DNA from: a bacterium
GTDB lineage: Bacteria; Planctomycetota; SZUA-567
Direction of reading: 5' to 3'
DNA: 64,000 nt
Assembly (NCBI GenBank): GCA_003245715.1
Contig: QKCJ01000024.1
Span: forward strand, 170,325 to 234,324
The notes beneath the pieces are model-generated. The model ran no database searches. It saw only the letters and a program-made list of their open reading frames with translations, and was not told where the DNA came from. Position 1 is the first letter of the stretch. The number at the start of each line of letters is the position of its first letter. Shown piece by piece: positions 8,732 through 17,850 of the stretch. Both the position numbers and the translations under genes were made by a program.

Positions 8732-9517
8732 ATGGAGCGTCGAGATTTTGTAAAGTTAGCAGCGGCGGCACTGTCGGCTGGGTTTCTCAGCGGTTGTGCA
8801 GGTAAGGTTTTAGGGCCTTCACCACTGCTCCCCCCAAACTGTGGGGAAGAAGACGATGGCATCCAGGTCATGTCTGGCGGTCCATTTGACTATAACACCC
8901 CTTCAACAGACGGGTTGCAGCACCACAACGGGGTTATGATAAATCCTGAAGAGATAAGGAAACGCAGTTGCCCGTCTCCGCAGCCCCAGCTGCCGCAGAC
9001 ACATTCATTACAGGCGGTCTCCCGGAAACGCTGGCACGCCCAAAACAGTAAAATGTCGCGGATGCACCCGATGGGAACCATTGAGCGTGTTACCATCCAC
9101 CATGAAGGAAATCCTCAACCGAATTTTGATTCAACCCCCGGTCAGGTTGCCAGATCGCTGCGTCAAATTCAGAACGCGCATTTCAGGATTATGGCCGCCG
9201 GTGATATTGCCTATCATTTTATAATCGACCGTCAGGGGCTTATCTGGCAGGGAAGGGAACTCTGTTATCAGGGCGCGCACTCAAAAGGCAATAACAGCCA
9301 CAATGTCGGTATAATGTGCCTTGGCAACTTCGACCTGCAACGCCCGACCGGCGCACAACTCTCGTCTCTGGAATCGTTATGCTCTGCGATGCTTCAGGGT
9401 TATGGTATTCCGCCATCACGTCTTTACGGCCACCGGGAACTGCGCCAGACCGCCTGCCCGGGTAACAACCTCTACCCGTACGTCAAAGATATGCGCAGCA
9501 AATTCAAGCGCGCCTGA
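8732..9517 (+). CDS. N-acetylmuramoyl-L-alanine amidase lipoprotein (Amidase_2/PGRP type)
   Basis: 261 residues. The N-terminus has a twin-arginine motif (RRDFVK) and a lipobox LSGC with the lipidated cysteine at C22, so a Tat-exported lipoprotein is likely. Residues 30-115 are a low-complexity linker. The amidase domain (about 117-255) shows zinc ligands H123 (TIHHEG), H234 and C242 (GHRELRQTACPG) and the 'YHFIIDRQGLIWQGR' strand typical of the family. It should cleave the amide bond between muramic acid and L-alanine in peptidoglycan, for turnover or recycling. A good terminator follows at 9560-9597. The ATG has only a distant AAAGG upstream, so the start is a little uncertain. Confidence 0.92.
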   Translation: MERRDFVKLAAAALSAGFLSGCAGKVLGPSPLLPPNCGEEDDGIQVMSGGPFDYNTPSTDGLQHHNGVMINPEEIRKRSCPSPQPQLPQTHSLQAVSRKRWHAQNSKMSRMHPMGTIERVTIHHEGNPQPNFDSTPGQVARSLRQIQNAHFRIMAAGDIAYHFIIDRQGLIWQGRELCYQGAHSKGNNSHNVGIMCLGNFDLQRPTGAQLSSLESLCSAMLQGYGIPPSRLYGHRELRQTACPGNNLYPYVKDMRSKFKRA

Positions 9518-9559
9518 TTAATCATTCTTGACTGAAGGCGGCAATTAGCTAAAACTTGA

Positions 9560-9597
9560 TACCCTGCACTGGTGCAAACTCGTGCAGGTATTTTTTT
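9560..9597 (+). terminator. Rho-independent terminator after the amidase gene
   Basis: TACC(C)TGCAC at 9560-9569 pairs with GTGCAGGTA at 9582-9590, one C bulged, followed by seven T (9591-9597). It separates the amidase from the acetolactate decarboxylase gene. Confidence 0.8.
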
Positions 9598-9631
9598 GGG
9601 GCAGAAATCAAACTAAAAAAGAGGATCAGCT

Positions 9632-10444
9632 ATGATAAAGAAAATACTACTAACAATTACTGCGGCGTTTTTACTGGCAGCGCCCACTCTGCACTCAGCG
9701 GAAAATAAAGCAAGCGACAAGAACACCAGCAGCAAGCTGACTCAGATTTCAACGCTGCAGGCATTGCTTGAAAGCTGCTATGAGGGGATTATCACCGCAG
9801 GCGAACTGAAGAAGCTCGGCACCTACGGCATCGGCACCTTCAATGATCTTGACGGCGAGATGATTATGTATAATGGCGAAATTTATAAGGCGCGCGCAAC
9901 CGGCGAGGTGGTTAAAGTCGAGGACAGCCAGACCATTCCCTTTGCCAATGTCAGCCTGATTGGTCAGGAGCAGATCGCCGCGGGTACAGAGATATCAGGA
10001 AGCTGCGGCTCTTTTTCCGACCTGAAAAACGCGATACTGAAAAACATCAAAAATTACAATGTTCCGCACTGTGTTATTATTAATTTCAATTCGGCTAAAA
10101 TCAGGGTACGCTCAGTTCCGGCGCAGAAGCGGCCATACCCGAGACTGGTTGAGGTTGTCAAAAACCAGAAGGTCTTTGAGAATGACAAGATCAACGGCGT
10201 CCTGATCGGCTTTTATTTTCCGAAGTATTTTCAGGGAATAAACGCGACAGGTTTTCATCTGCATTTTCTGAGTACTGACAAAAATTTCGGCGGGCATCTT
10301 CTTGAGATCAGCGGCAGTTATAACGTAGCCGCACTGCTCCCGCAGTATGAATTCAATATGCTGTTACCCAAAGAAGGCGACTTTGCCAAAGCCAGACTGT
10401 ATGACAAAGCACACGAGAAGGAAATCAACAGGGTGGAAAAATAA
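9632..10444 (+). CDS. budA: Exported alpha-acetolactate decarboxylase
   Basis: 270 residues. Converts (S)-2-acetolactate to (R)-acetoin with loss of CO2, the middle step of the acetoin/butanediol pathway. Family motifs: 'TLQALLESCYEGIITAGEL', 'GIGTFNDLDGEMIMYNGEIY' and the zinc site H209, H211 and H222 ('GFHLHFLS', 'GGHLLE'), with the same 2- and 11-residue spacing as the Brevibacillus enzyme. Unlike the cytosolic Klebsiella-type enzyme, it begins with a clear signal peptide (residues 1-22, cut near 'LHSA'), so it should act outside the cytoplasm. No acetolactate synthase or butanediol dehydrogenase gene is adjacent. Its last 20 bases overlap the end of ispE on the other strand. Confidence 0.9.
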   Translation: MIKKILLTITAAFLLAAPTLHSAENKASDKNTSSKLTQISTLQALLESCYEGIITAGELKKLGTYGIGTFNDLDGEMIMYNGEIYKARATGEVVKVEDSQTIPFANVSLIGQEQIAAGTEISGSCGSFSDLKNAILKNIKNYNVPHCVIINFNSAKIRVRSVPAQKRPYPRLVEVVKNQKVFENDKINGVLIGFYFPKYFQGINATGFHLHFLSTDKNFGGHLLEISGSYNVAALLPQYEFNMLLPKEGDFAKARLYDKAHEKEINRVEK

Positions 10445-11273
10445 TCCGCTCTTTGAGGTGAGCAGGCAGTGCATTCAGGCGCGAATCGGGAACCAGCCAG
10501 CAACATGAACCGCTGCCGCTCATTCTGATACGGCAACCATGCGCAAGACACTCGCCCATAATATTTCGCTGCCGCGGCTCGAAGTTGAAGACCGCTTCCT
10601 CAAAACGGTTGAAGCTCTCGGAAAAATATTCAAAGTCGGGCAAACCATCTTCAAGTGCGGCAATAATTCCCGTACTGTCGCGCTGGTTAAAATTATCGGC
10701 GATCAGATTTTTAAAAGCCAGCGGCGTTGCGATCTTCCAGTCAGGGATAAGTATCGCCAAGCGCGGAGGTCTGACCCCGGTTAGCGGAGTAAGGATCTCT
10801 CCCCTGCCCCCGGCATGACAGACCCCGCCATAAAGAAAAAACGGCACATCACTGCCGACCTCAGCCGCAATATCAAGCAGTTCATCTCTGCACGCGCCGC
10901 AATTCCATAACGAATTACACAAGACCAACGCCGCCGCCGCATCAGAAGACCCGCCACCAAGCCCGCCGCCGTCAGGGATATTTTTCTGCAACATAAAACT
11001 CGCCCCCTGAGTAACGCCAAAACGCACAGCAAGTTTTTTCGCGGCTCTGATTATCAGATTGCTCTCATCAAGAGGTATCGACGAATTATCACAGAGCAGA
11101 GAAAAGCCCACCGCAGGACTTACCGATAACTCGTCATAAAGATTCTCAACAACAGAAAAGACCGTATCCAGTTCATGGAAATTATCCTCGCGCCTGCGTA
11201 CAACCTCAAGAAAGAGATTGACCTTCGCGTAAGCCTTGGTGTGCAGGCTTGCGCCTTTACTGATTATTTCCAC
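10425..11273 (-). CDS. ispE: 4-diphosphocytidyl-2-C-methyl-D-erythritol kinase
   Basis: 282 residues, GHMP kinase of the MEP isoprenoid pathway. Motifs: 'KAYAKVNLFLEV' at the N-terminus (substrate lysine), the ATP loop 'PDGGGLGGGSSDAAA' in the middle, and 'RMSGSGSCCW' near the C-terminus. It starts with GTG at 11273, preceded by AAGGA that lies in the end of the upstream 1303-codon gene, whose stop is only 5 bases away, so the pair is coupled. The C-terminus overlaps the acetolactate decarboxylase gene tail-to-tail by 20 bases. Confidence 0.95.
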   Translation of the reverse strand: MEIISKGASLHTKAYAKVNLFLEVVRRREDNFHELDTVFSVVENLYDELSVSPAVGFSLLCDNSSIPLDESNLIIRAAKKLAVRFGVTQGASFMLQKNIPDGGGLGGGSSDAAAALVLCNSLWNCGACRDELLDIAAEVGSDVPFFLYGGVCHAGGRGEILTPLTGVRPPRLAILIPDWKIATPLAFKNLIADNFNQRDSTGIIAALEDGLPDFEYFSESFNRFEEAVFNFEPRQRNIMGECLAHGCRIRMSGSGSCCWLVPDSRLNALPAHLKERIIFPPC

Positions 11274-11278
11274 GCCGG

Positions 11279-14200
11279 TTAATCCTTGTAGGTAAGCATT
11301 TCTGCGGCTGCGGCAGTAACCGCATTACAGAACTTGCGGAAATCCTGATACTCGGAAACTGTCACCCGGTCTTTAAGAATTGTAAACTCATAAACGATTT
11401 TGACAACCCGGTCGAGACTGCTGGCTTTCAGACGGAAGCTGGCAGCAGCAACAGAAAGATCTTTATCCTGCGGCAAGGTTATCAGCGTCGCCCCTTCAGG
11501 CAGAGTTAGCGAAACCTCCATCCGTTCAATGCTGGGTGCGCCGAGCATCAGGTCATACTTCCTCTCGGCAAGCATGGCCAGGCCGCTGATATCAAGCGGG
11601 AAGTAAAGCGGCATCAGTTTGAACTGCCCGAAAACATTATTGGCAATCGTCGGAGATTTTATTTTCAGCTCAAAGCCGCAACTGTCATCACCATCACACT
11701 CAACCTTGCCGAAAGTTATAAGATTCCCTCCGGCATAACGCTTGCCCGAATAATTCTTCAGCATATACTCAAACGCCTTGGGACGCTCAAAGGCACGGAA
11801 AAGCGCCATCGCCGCTTCACCACGGTTACGCTGCTGATATGAGACAGTACCACTACCGCCCCTGGCAAGCTGAATATCAATCTTGCTGCTCTTGAGATTC
11901 ATATCAGGCTTTGACGGGTCAATCAGCAAGACCTCACCATTGTCACTGCCAAAGACCAGTGCCTCGGTGCCACGGTCCATTGACGGTATCATGCCGAATG
12001 AAAAATAATCAGTAGTGCCATCAAGCCAGTAACTCTTATCGCCTTCTTTTTCTGCCGGGGCGTAAGCAATTGCATGGTTATAGATAAGCGGACTGGGAAG
12101 ATCAAGTTTATAGATTCCCGCCTCACGGGCGCGCACCAGCGCCGGATAGGCTTTCACCCCAGCTTCACGCAGAAGCGCCACAAAGAGCGCCGCCGTATCC
12201 TTGCAGTCACCGTAACGCGAGTTGAAGGTACGCTTGACCTTGTGCGGAGTGTAACCAAAGCGACCATAGGAGATAGAGACATAACGGATGTCACCGATAA
12301 TAAAATCATAAACGGCCTTGATCTTTTCCTCACGCGTGGCCTTGCCTTTTATCAACTCCGCGACCTTGTCTTTCATCTGGCTGCTTAAAACCATCTGCGG
12401 CTCAAACAATCGCCACGCCCATTCACCAAGCTCCTTCCAGCCTGAGAACGAACTCAGAGACAAATAAGGTTTTATCTCAGAGAAAGGCGGCATTGACGTC
12501 TCAGACTTGATGCCCGGAATATCAGATTCGCTCCAGCTTAAACGTTTATAACTGTCTTTATCCGAAACCTCCGGCTCATACCCGCAACCGGGAGTCACCG
12601 CATAACGCACCAGCAAAGACTCGGGAAATTCCGCCGCGTAGCGGAAGTTTAGTGTTGGCTGGGGCGCGCCGAAAAAGAACATGTCATAAAAATTATTGCC
12701 ATACAGTGGCTCGCCGATATCCTCAACCGTCCAGGCGACATCAACAATTGAACCTACCTTGACCTGCGAAAGCTTTATCGTCTTGACCATCCCCCCGGAG
12801 CCGTAAACCGAGGACGCGCTATTATTTGAGCCGTACTCATACTCATCAATCTCGGCTGCCTCGATAACACTCCCGTCAGGCTGGATAACCCGCGCATGCA
12901 CCACCTCCGCCTTCTGGCTGGAAGCGGAAAAATAAATTTCATGCTTTGACGCACCGGATATTGCCTTTTCACGCAGTACCTTGCTGACAGCCCGGTACAT
13001 CCTTCTGGCTGAGCCGTTAGGCAGAACATAAACATAGCCCTGATCAAGAAGGAATATCTGGTCAAACTCAGGGTAGTCGGCTGTAGTTTTATCCCTGCCC
13101 TTAAGTGTGCTTAAGGAGACCATTTCCTTACTGTAGAAAGATTTTATTTTCGGTTTTAACTGTTTAACGTAGGCCTGCAACTCAGGATTGTCACTGACAG
13201 TTTCAAGTGAGCGGTGGAAGAAATCCAGCGCCAGTTTTTTATCCCCGGCCTGAAGATGATAACGCCCGATCTTCTCAAGGAGCTGGGCTGACTGCGGCAT
13301 CCACCTCATGGCATTGGTCAGTATCTGCGCAGCCTGTTGGAAATCACTCATCGCCGCAGCGCATTCAGCCGCCACAATCCAGGTATACTTCCAGTAGCAA
13401 TTCTCCCCTACCAGCCGCAGGTAAATATCCAGCGCCTCACGGAATTTATTATCCTTATAAAGCCGCTCAGCGTACTCGCTATGCACACGAGCGCCGTGGG
13501 TTTTGAGCATACTTTTAAGGTAAGACAAAGTTTCCTCACTGCCAGACATCATCTGCGAGATATCAACAACAAGAGAATCACTGCCCGGATAAAGGGCAAG
13601 GCATTTCTGATACTCAGCCCGCGCCTGTTCATACCATTCAAGCTTGCGGTAATACTCAGCCAAAATCTTGTGCGCGGTATAACTGTCGCGGATTTTCAAT
13701 ATTTCATTAGCCTTATCCTTTGCCTGCTCGGAAAAACCCGAAGAGTAAAGATTGGATAAAAGCGTGTCCTGATAGGAATATTCAAGCGGAGCAAGTTTGA
13801 ACGCTTTCTCAAGAAGCCTGCGCTCTTTATTCTCATCAGACTGGGACTGGGCAAGCGAACTCAAAAATAATGAACAACCGGGATAAGCCTCGACTAGTTT
13901 TTCATCATAGGAAAGCGTGCGTGAGTACTCATCATCATCAACGCCATACTCTGAATTAAGATAAGACATGTTAAGCAGCGCCAGTGGGTGCCGAGGATTT
14001 TTCTCCAACAGCTTCAGATACTCTTTGCGCGCGCCCCATATAATACCAGAATCACCAAACGAGCCATCAACGTTCTCTGCCAGATTGCCCTCAATAGACT
14101 TGATTTCACGTTGCGCATAATCTTTCAGCGCTGACTTCATCCCGGGGTATTCAATAAGCCCGGCATTATTTTCAGATTCTTTTGCGGAGGATTTTCTATC

Positions 14201-15190
14201 AATATTTTCAACAGCAAGCGGTACAATCCTCATTGAAAAAGCCGCGTCAACATCATAATCACCGGCAATCTTTAGAACAATCTGGTTGACGCCTTTATGC
14301 AACCTGATACCTATCAGCCGCTGCAGTGAGCCGTCCCCGTCAACATACTTTCCGTCGCGATAAACCTTAACGCCGTTAAGCCACAACTCGGAAGCACCGG
14401 ACTGGTCAAGGTCAAGGGTCGCAGACATATCCTGTTTTGCCGTGACATAAGTGCAGACATACGCCATACTCTCGCTGCCCGGTGAAAGTACCTCCTCAAG
14501 GTCAACCCGGCCGTCATAGGGAGCCGTGTACTCAAACCAGCCGACATTACGCCCCCGCCCCTGATAACTCTTTTCAAGATCAGGCAGAGACAACTCAGAC
14601 TCAAGCGGTAATTGTTTTTCAAAACCCTCACGGTTGCGGTTACTGAAAGGACCGGCAATCAGAAAGGAGGTGATATAGGGCTGGCGGGCGAATATTTCGC
14701 GGCGCGTCTTGTAATCCCCGTTCATATAGCTCAGGCTCTGAAGCTCTACAGTAATAAGCGCTTTTTCCAGCCAGGAGATTTCAGGATTGGCCAGACGCCC
14801 CTGATATATTTTACCGATCTCGGCATACTCTTCTGGAGTCAGATCAGTATAAAAAGATGACATATCAGCCAGCGCCGGCTCTGCCCAGAGATCCCACTTG
14901 CCACTGCGCATCGCCGCCATCAGAACTTTGGCCGCGTCATGATCTTTTGCCTGCTGTGAATAAAGTTGCGCGTAGGAGGAAGAAGCGACGAAGCTCTCCG
15001 GATTTTCTTTGGCAGCTTCTGAGAAAAGTTTCTGCGCCTTTAAGGTATCGGAAGTTGCCGCATATACTTGCCAGCCTTCAACAACCTTCAGCGGCGAAAC
15101 TCCTGCGAGTGAAAAATCCTCTGCTGCCTTAACCCCAACAACAGTAAAGATCCCGACAAAAAAAAGCAACATTAACTTTAATTTCTGCAT
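11279..15190 (-). CDS. Large exported TPR / DUF3857 / transglutaminase-like protein
   Basis: 1303 residues with a signal peptide (1-22). Order: a short helical repeat region (about 30-170); a beta-sandwich-like part (about 175-330) with 'SELWLNGVKVYRDGKY' and 'KGVNQIVLKIAGDY'; TPR-like helix pairs (about 370-700); a DUF3857 domain (about 720-900, 'DGSVIEAAEIDEYE'); a transglutaminase-like domain with a complete triad C996 (YGDCKD), H1039 (YNHAIAY) and D1057 (WLDGT); and a C-terminal beta domain. DUF3857-transglutaminase proteins are common in Bacteroidetes and PVC bacteria; activity is usually unproven. It is probably periplasmic or surface-exposed, where it could hydrolyse or cross-link peptides. 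GGGAAGGG lies 4 bases before the ATG, and ispE follows after 5 bases. Confidence 0.87.
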   Translation of the reverse strand: MQKLKLMLLFFVGIFTVVGVKAAEDFSLAGVSPLKVVEGWQVYAATSDTLKAQKLFSEAAKENPESFVASSSYAQLYSQQAKDHDAAKVLMAAMRSGKWDLWAEPALADMSSFYTDLTPEEYAEIGKIYQGRLANPEISWLEKALITVELQSLSYMNGDYKTRREIFARQPYITSFLIAGPFSNRNREGFEKQLPLESELSLPDLEKSYQGRGRNVGWFEYTAPYDGRVDLEEVLSPGSESMAYVCTYVTAKQDMSATLDLDQSGASELWLNGVKVYRDGKYVDGDGSLQRLIGIRLHKGVNQIVLKIAGDYDVDAAFSMRIVPLAVENIDRKSSAKESENNAGLIEYPGMKSALKDYAQREIKSIEGNLAENVDGSFGDSGIIWGARKEYLKLLEKNPRHPLALLNMSYLNSEYGVDDDEYSRTLSYDEKLVEAYPGCSLFLSSLAQSQSDENKERRLLEKAFKLAPLEYSYQDTLLSNLYSSGFSEQAKDKANEILKIRDSYTAHKILAEYYRKLEWYEQARAEYQKCLALYPGSDSLVVDISQMMSGSEETLSYLKSMLKTHGARVHSEYAERLYKDNKFREALDIYLRLVGENCYWKYTWIVAAECAAAMSDFQQAAQILTNAMRWMPQSAQLLEKIGRYHLQAGDKKLALDFFHRSLETVSDNPELQAYVKQLKPKIKSFYSKEMVSLSTLKGRDKTTADYPEFDQIFLLDQGYVYVLPNGSARRMYRAVSKVLREKAISGASKHEIYFSASSQKAEVVHARVIQPDGSVIEAAEIDEYEYGSNNSASSVYGSGGMVKTIKLSQVKVGSIVDVAWTVEDIGEPLYGNNFYDMFFFGAPQPTLNFRYAAEFPESLLVRYAVTPGCGYEPEVSDKDSYKRLSWSESDIPGIKSETSMPPFSEIKPYLSLSSFSGWKELGEWAWRLFEPQMVLSSQMKDKVAELIKGKATREEKIKAVYDFIIGDIRYVSISYGRFGYTPHKVKRTFNSRYGDCKDTAALFVALLREAGVKAYPALVRAREAGIYKLDLPSPLIYNHAIAYAPAEKEGDKSYWLDGTTDYFSFGMIPSMDRGTEALVFGSDNGEVLLIDPSKPDMNLKSSKIDIQLARGGSGTVSYQQRNRGEAAMALFRAFERPKAFEYMLKNYSGKRYAGGNLITFGKVECDGDDSCGFELKIKSPTIANNVFGQFKLMPLYFPLDISGLAMLAERKYDLMLGAPSIERMEVSLTLPEGATLITLPQDKDLSVAAASFRLKASSLDRVVKIVYEFTILKDRVTVSEYQDFRKFCNAVTAAAAEMLTYKD

Positions 15191-15308
15191 AAATCCCTTC
15201 CCGGATGATTCATCAAGCGCAACCTGACCACAGACTTTCCGCGCAACTGAAGCAGAAGAAAATTACAGTCAAGCCTGTGCAACGGCATTAATTCTGGTTT
15301 ATGGAAAT

Positions 15309-17108
15309 TTATAACGCTCTGGCCTCAACGCTGGTATCCTGAAGATTAGAGAGCGTTGAATAGGTCGGACAGCTGAGCATCAGTTCTTCGTGACTGCCAA
15401 CCCCGACAACAGCCCCTTCATGAATAACCACAATCCTGTCAGCATTGCGCACAGTCGAGAGACGGTGGGCGATAACAATTGAAGTACGGTCCTTCATCAG
15501 GTTGTCAAGGGCTGACTGGACTTTGAATTCACTCTCGGAATCAAGCGCGGACGTCGCCTCATCAAGGAGCATTATCGGCGGGTTACGGAATATCGCCCGG
15601 GCAATGGTAACACGCTGACGCTGGCCACCGGAGAGATTTTCGCCGCGTTCACCAACTATAGTGTTATAGCCTTTTGGTAGCTCCATGATTTCGTCATGGA
15701 TGTTGGCCGCTTGGGCGGCGGCGTGGATATCATTGATATCCGCACCCTCAATACCATAAGCGATGTTATCAGCAATTGTCGTATTAAAGAGAAACGGGCT
15801 CTGGCCGACGTGGGCAATATTGGAGCGCAACGAGCTAAGGCTGTATTCGCGGATATCATGACCGTCAATTTTAATACAACCGGAATCAACATCATAAAAA
15901 CGCAGAATAAGGTTGGTGATCGTTGTCTTACCACTGCCCGAGGGGCCAACGAGGGCAATCATCTCGCCCTTATTGATTTTGAGGTCGACCCTGTGCAGAA
16001 CTTCATTATTCGCCTCATAGCCAAAGCAGACTTTATCAAGCTCAACCGGCCCTTCAAATTTCCGCAGCACCCGCCCTCCAAGCTGCTGGGTTGCGGTATT
16101 ATCCATAATTTCAAAGACCCGTTCAGCACCGGGAAGAGCAACCTGCAGCTCGCTGTTACCGCGGCTGAGTTCCTTCATCGGATCAAACATCAAAGCCAGC
16201 GCCGCCATAAAAGCAACCAGTTCATTGATCTTCATCGTGCCGTCAATAATCATATTACCGCCGACAAAAATCGCCGCTACCACACCAAGCTTGGAGAAAA
16301 AACTGATGATCGGCCTCTCGCGGCTCACCGCTCTTTCGCGCGTAATAACCTCGTTAAAATAACCCTCGTTACATTTGCGGAAAACTTTATATTCATAATC
16401 CTCGCAGGCAAAAGCCTTGACGACCATAATGCCGGAGAGAAACCGCACCATCGCATCGGTAACATTGGCAAGCTCGGTCTGGGCGCTGCGTGAAGCGTTG
16501 CGGATTGTCTTTGAAAGGTAGGAGAAAAGCAGGGTCGCTATCGGCGCACCGATAAGGCCGTAAAGAGCAAGTTTCCAGTTCGTCCAGAACATCGCACCAA
16601 GCAGGGCGGCCAGCTGAATAGGACGAGTAATAAAGATACACAGCAGCAAAACCGTTCTGGTAAGCAGAAACAGGTCATTGGTCAGACGGCTTAAAAGCTC
16701 ACCAAGACGCTGTTTCTTGAAGAAGGAATACTCAAGCGAGAGCATGTGTTTGGCAAGTCTGCTCTGGGTATCAACCACCACGCGGTAACCAAGCCACTCT
16801 CCCATAAAACGGCGGTAGTAAATCCCCAGGCTCAGTAACACCATACAGACCATCAGCAGGACACAACAGATGTAGAAACATTCTTTTTGCGTGTAATCAG
16901 CCGTGTTGAAGGTTGTATTTACCCAATTGGGGAAAATATCCTTACCCGTTGCGGCTTCAGACTTCAAAACACTTTCAAGAATAACATTGGCAACCTGCAC
17001 AAACCCGACGTTGACCGCCGCATACAACAAACCAACCACAACCAGCAGAAAGACCTTGAACTTATAAGGCTTGAGCAGAGCAAGCATACGCAATATGCGT
17101 TTAAACAT
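15309..17108 (-). CDS. msbA: MsbA-like ABC exporter (fused membrane and ATPase domains)
   Basis: 599 residues from the ATG at 17108; a frame extending to 17147 adds a poor N-terminus. Six membrane helices lie in residues 10-320 with the type I exporter fold ('RLGELLSRLTNDLFLLTR'). The ATPase domain has Walker A GPSGSGKTT, signature LSGGQRQR, Walker B IMLLDEATSALD and the H-loop AHRLST. It works as a homodimer. Given the lipid A genes in this window, flipping of lipid A-core across the inner membrane is a fair guess, but close relatives export drugs or lipids, so the symbol is tentative. A 118-base spacer separates it from the giant transglutaminase gene. Confidence 0.85.
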   Translation of the reverse strand: MFKRILRMLALLKPYKFKVFLLVVVGLLYAAVNVGFVQVANVILESVLKSEAATGKDIFPNWVNTTFNTADYTQKECFYICCVLLMVCMVLLSLGIYYRRFMGEWLGYRVVVDTQSRLAKHMLSLEYSFFKKQRLGELLSRLTNDLFLLTRTVLLLCIFITRPIQLAALLGAMFWTNWKLALYGLIGAPIATLLFSYLSKTIRNASRSAQTELANVTDAMVRFLSGIMVVKAFACEDYEYKVFRKCNEGYFNEVITRERAVSRERPIISFFSKLGVVAAIFVGGNMIIDGTMKINELVAFMAALALMFDPMKELSRGNSELQVALPGAERVFEIMDNTATQQLGGRVLRKFEGPVELDKVCFGYEANNEVLHRVDLKINKGEMIALVGPSGSGKTTITNLILRFYDVDSGCIKIDGHDIREYSLSSLRSNIAHVGQSPFLFNTTIADNIAYGIEGADINDIHAAAQAANIHDEIMELPKGYNTIVGERGENLSGGQRQRVTIARAIFRNPPIMLLDEATSALDSESEFKVQSALDNLMKDRTSIVIAHRLSTVRNADRIVVIHEGAVVGVGSHEELMLSCPTYSTLSNLQDTSVEARAL

Positions 17109-17263
17109 TATTTTCAATCCCGTAACAATCCCATAAGGGACTACCATAAATTATGGTTGATATTATAGTGATACCGCCGGATTTTTCAAAACAAAAGCCA
17201 CCGGCAACGTTTAAATATAAGAACCTGCAATAAGTAAATAAACCGCTCGATTGTCAATCCAGC

Positions 17264-17596
17264 CTAGAGATGCCTGTCAACCAGCTCCGCTGCAAGCTCA
17301 ACGCACTTATCGCAGGGATAGCCGCTCCCGCTCTTGATATCACGGCAACGCCGCGCCCCGGCAACCTGCTCAAACTCCGCACAGATCCGGCTTTTGTCAT
17401 CCTCACTCCCAGCCAGAACCACCGCCGCATAAAGCGCCCCGCACATACCATCAACAGCCCTCCCACCGCCATCAGCCTTTGCCTGCAGTATCTGCTCGTC
17501 ACTGACTCCATGTCTGTCTTTATAAGCCTTCAGTACGCTCTGCGCACAATTAAGCCGTTCTTCCCTGAATGCCTTCAACGCTCGTGTAACCGGCAT
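17264..17596 (-). CDS. C_GCAxxG_C_C family redox-type protein
   Basis: 110 residues with the family pattern: an N-terminal 'NCAQSV' cysteine, a central 'DGMCGALYAAV' variant of GCAxxG, then a conserved single cysteine in 'RRCRDI' and a C-terminal 'CDKCVELA'. The family occurs in anaerobes and is thought to be redox-active or metal-binding; its function is unknown. Translation starts at ATG 17596 with AAGGAG 8 bases upstream. It stands between two larger minus-strand genes and may be monocistronic. Confidence 0.8.
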   Translation of the reverse strand: MPVTRALKAFREERLNCAQSVLKAYKDRHGVSDEQILQAKADGGGRAVDGMCGALYAAVVLAGSEDDKSRICAEFEQVAGARRCRDIKSGSGYPCDKCVELAAELVDRHL

Positions 17597-17797
17597 GAAT
17601 TACTCCTTGTATTTTATCCCGCACTACCTACGCAAACCGGGATCAACCTGACCACTTCGATAAAAAAACACAGCCAAATCCTGACCGCCCAGCACAAAAC
17701 CGCGGCACATTCAAGCAATGGTTCAAAAACCGGCAAGTTTGCCGATCTTTGATATTTTACATTTTAGCGCAAAAAAATCCAGTACTGAAACAAAAAA

Positions 17798-17821
17798 GAA
17801 CCCGCTCGCGTGAACGGGTTC
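17798..17821 (-). terminator. Rho-independent terminator of the repeat-protein gene
   Basis: Read on the minus strand, GAACCCG (17821-17815) pairs with CGGGTTC (17804-17798) around a 10-base loop and is followed by six T. It ends the gene at 17851-18939. Confidence 0.82.
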
Positions 17822-17850
17822 CTTTAAAGGATTATCAATTACATCAGCGC

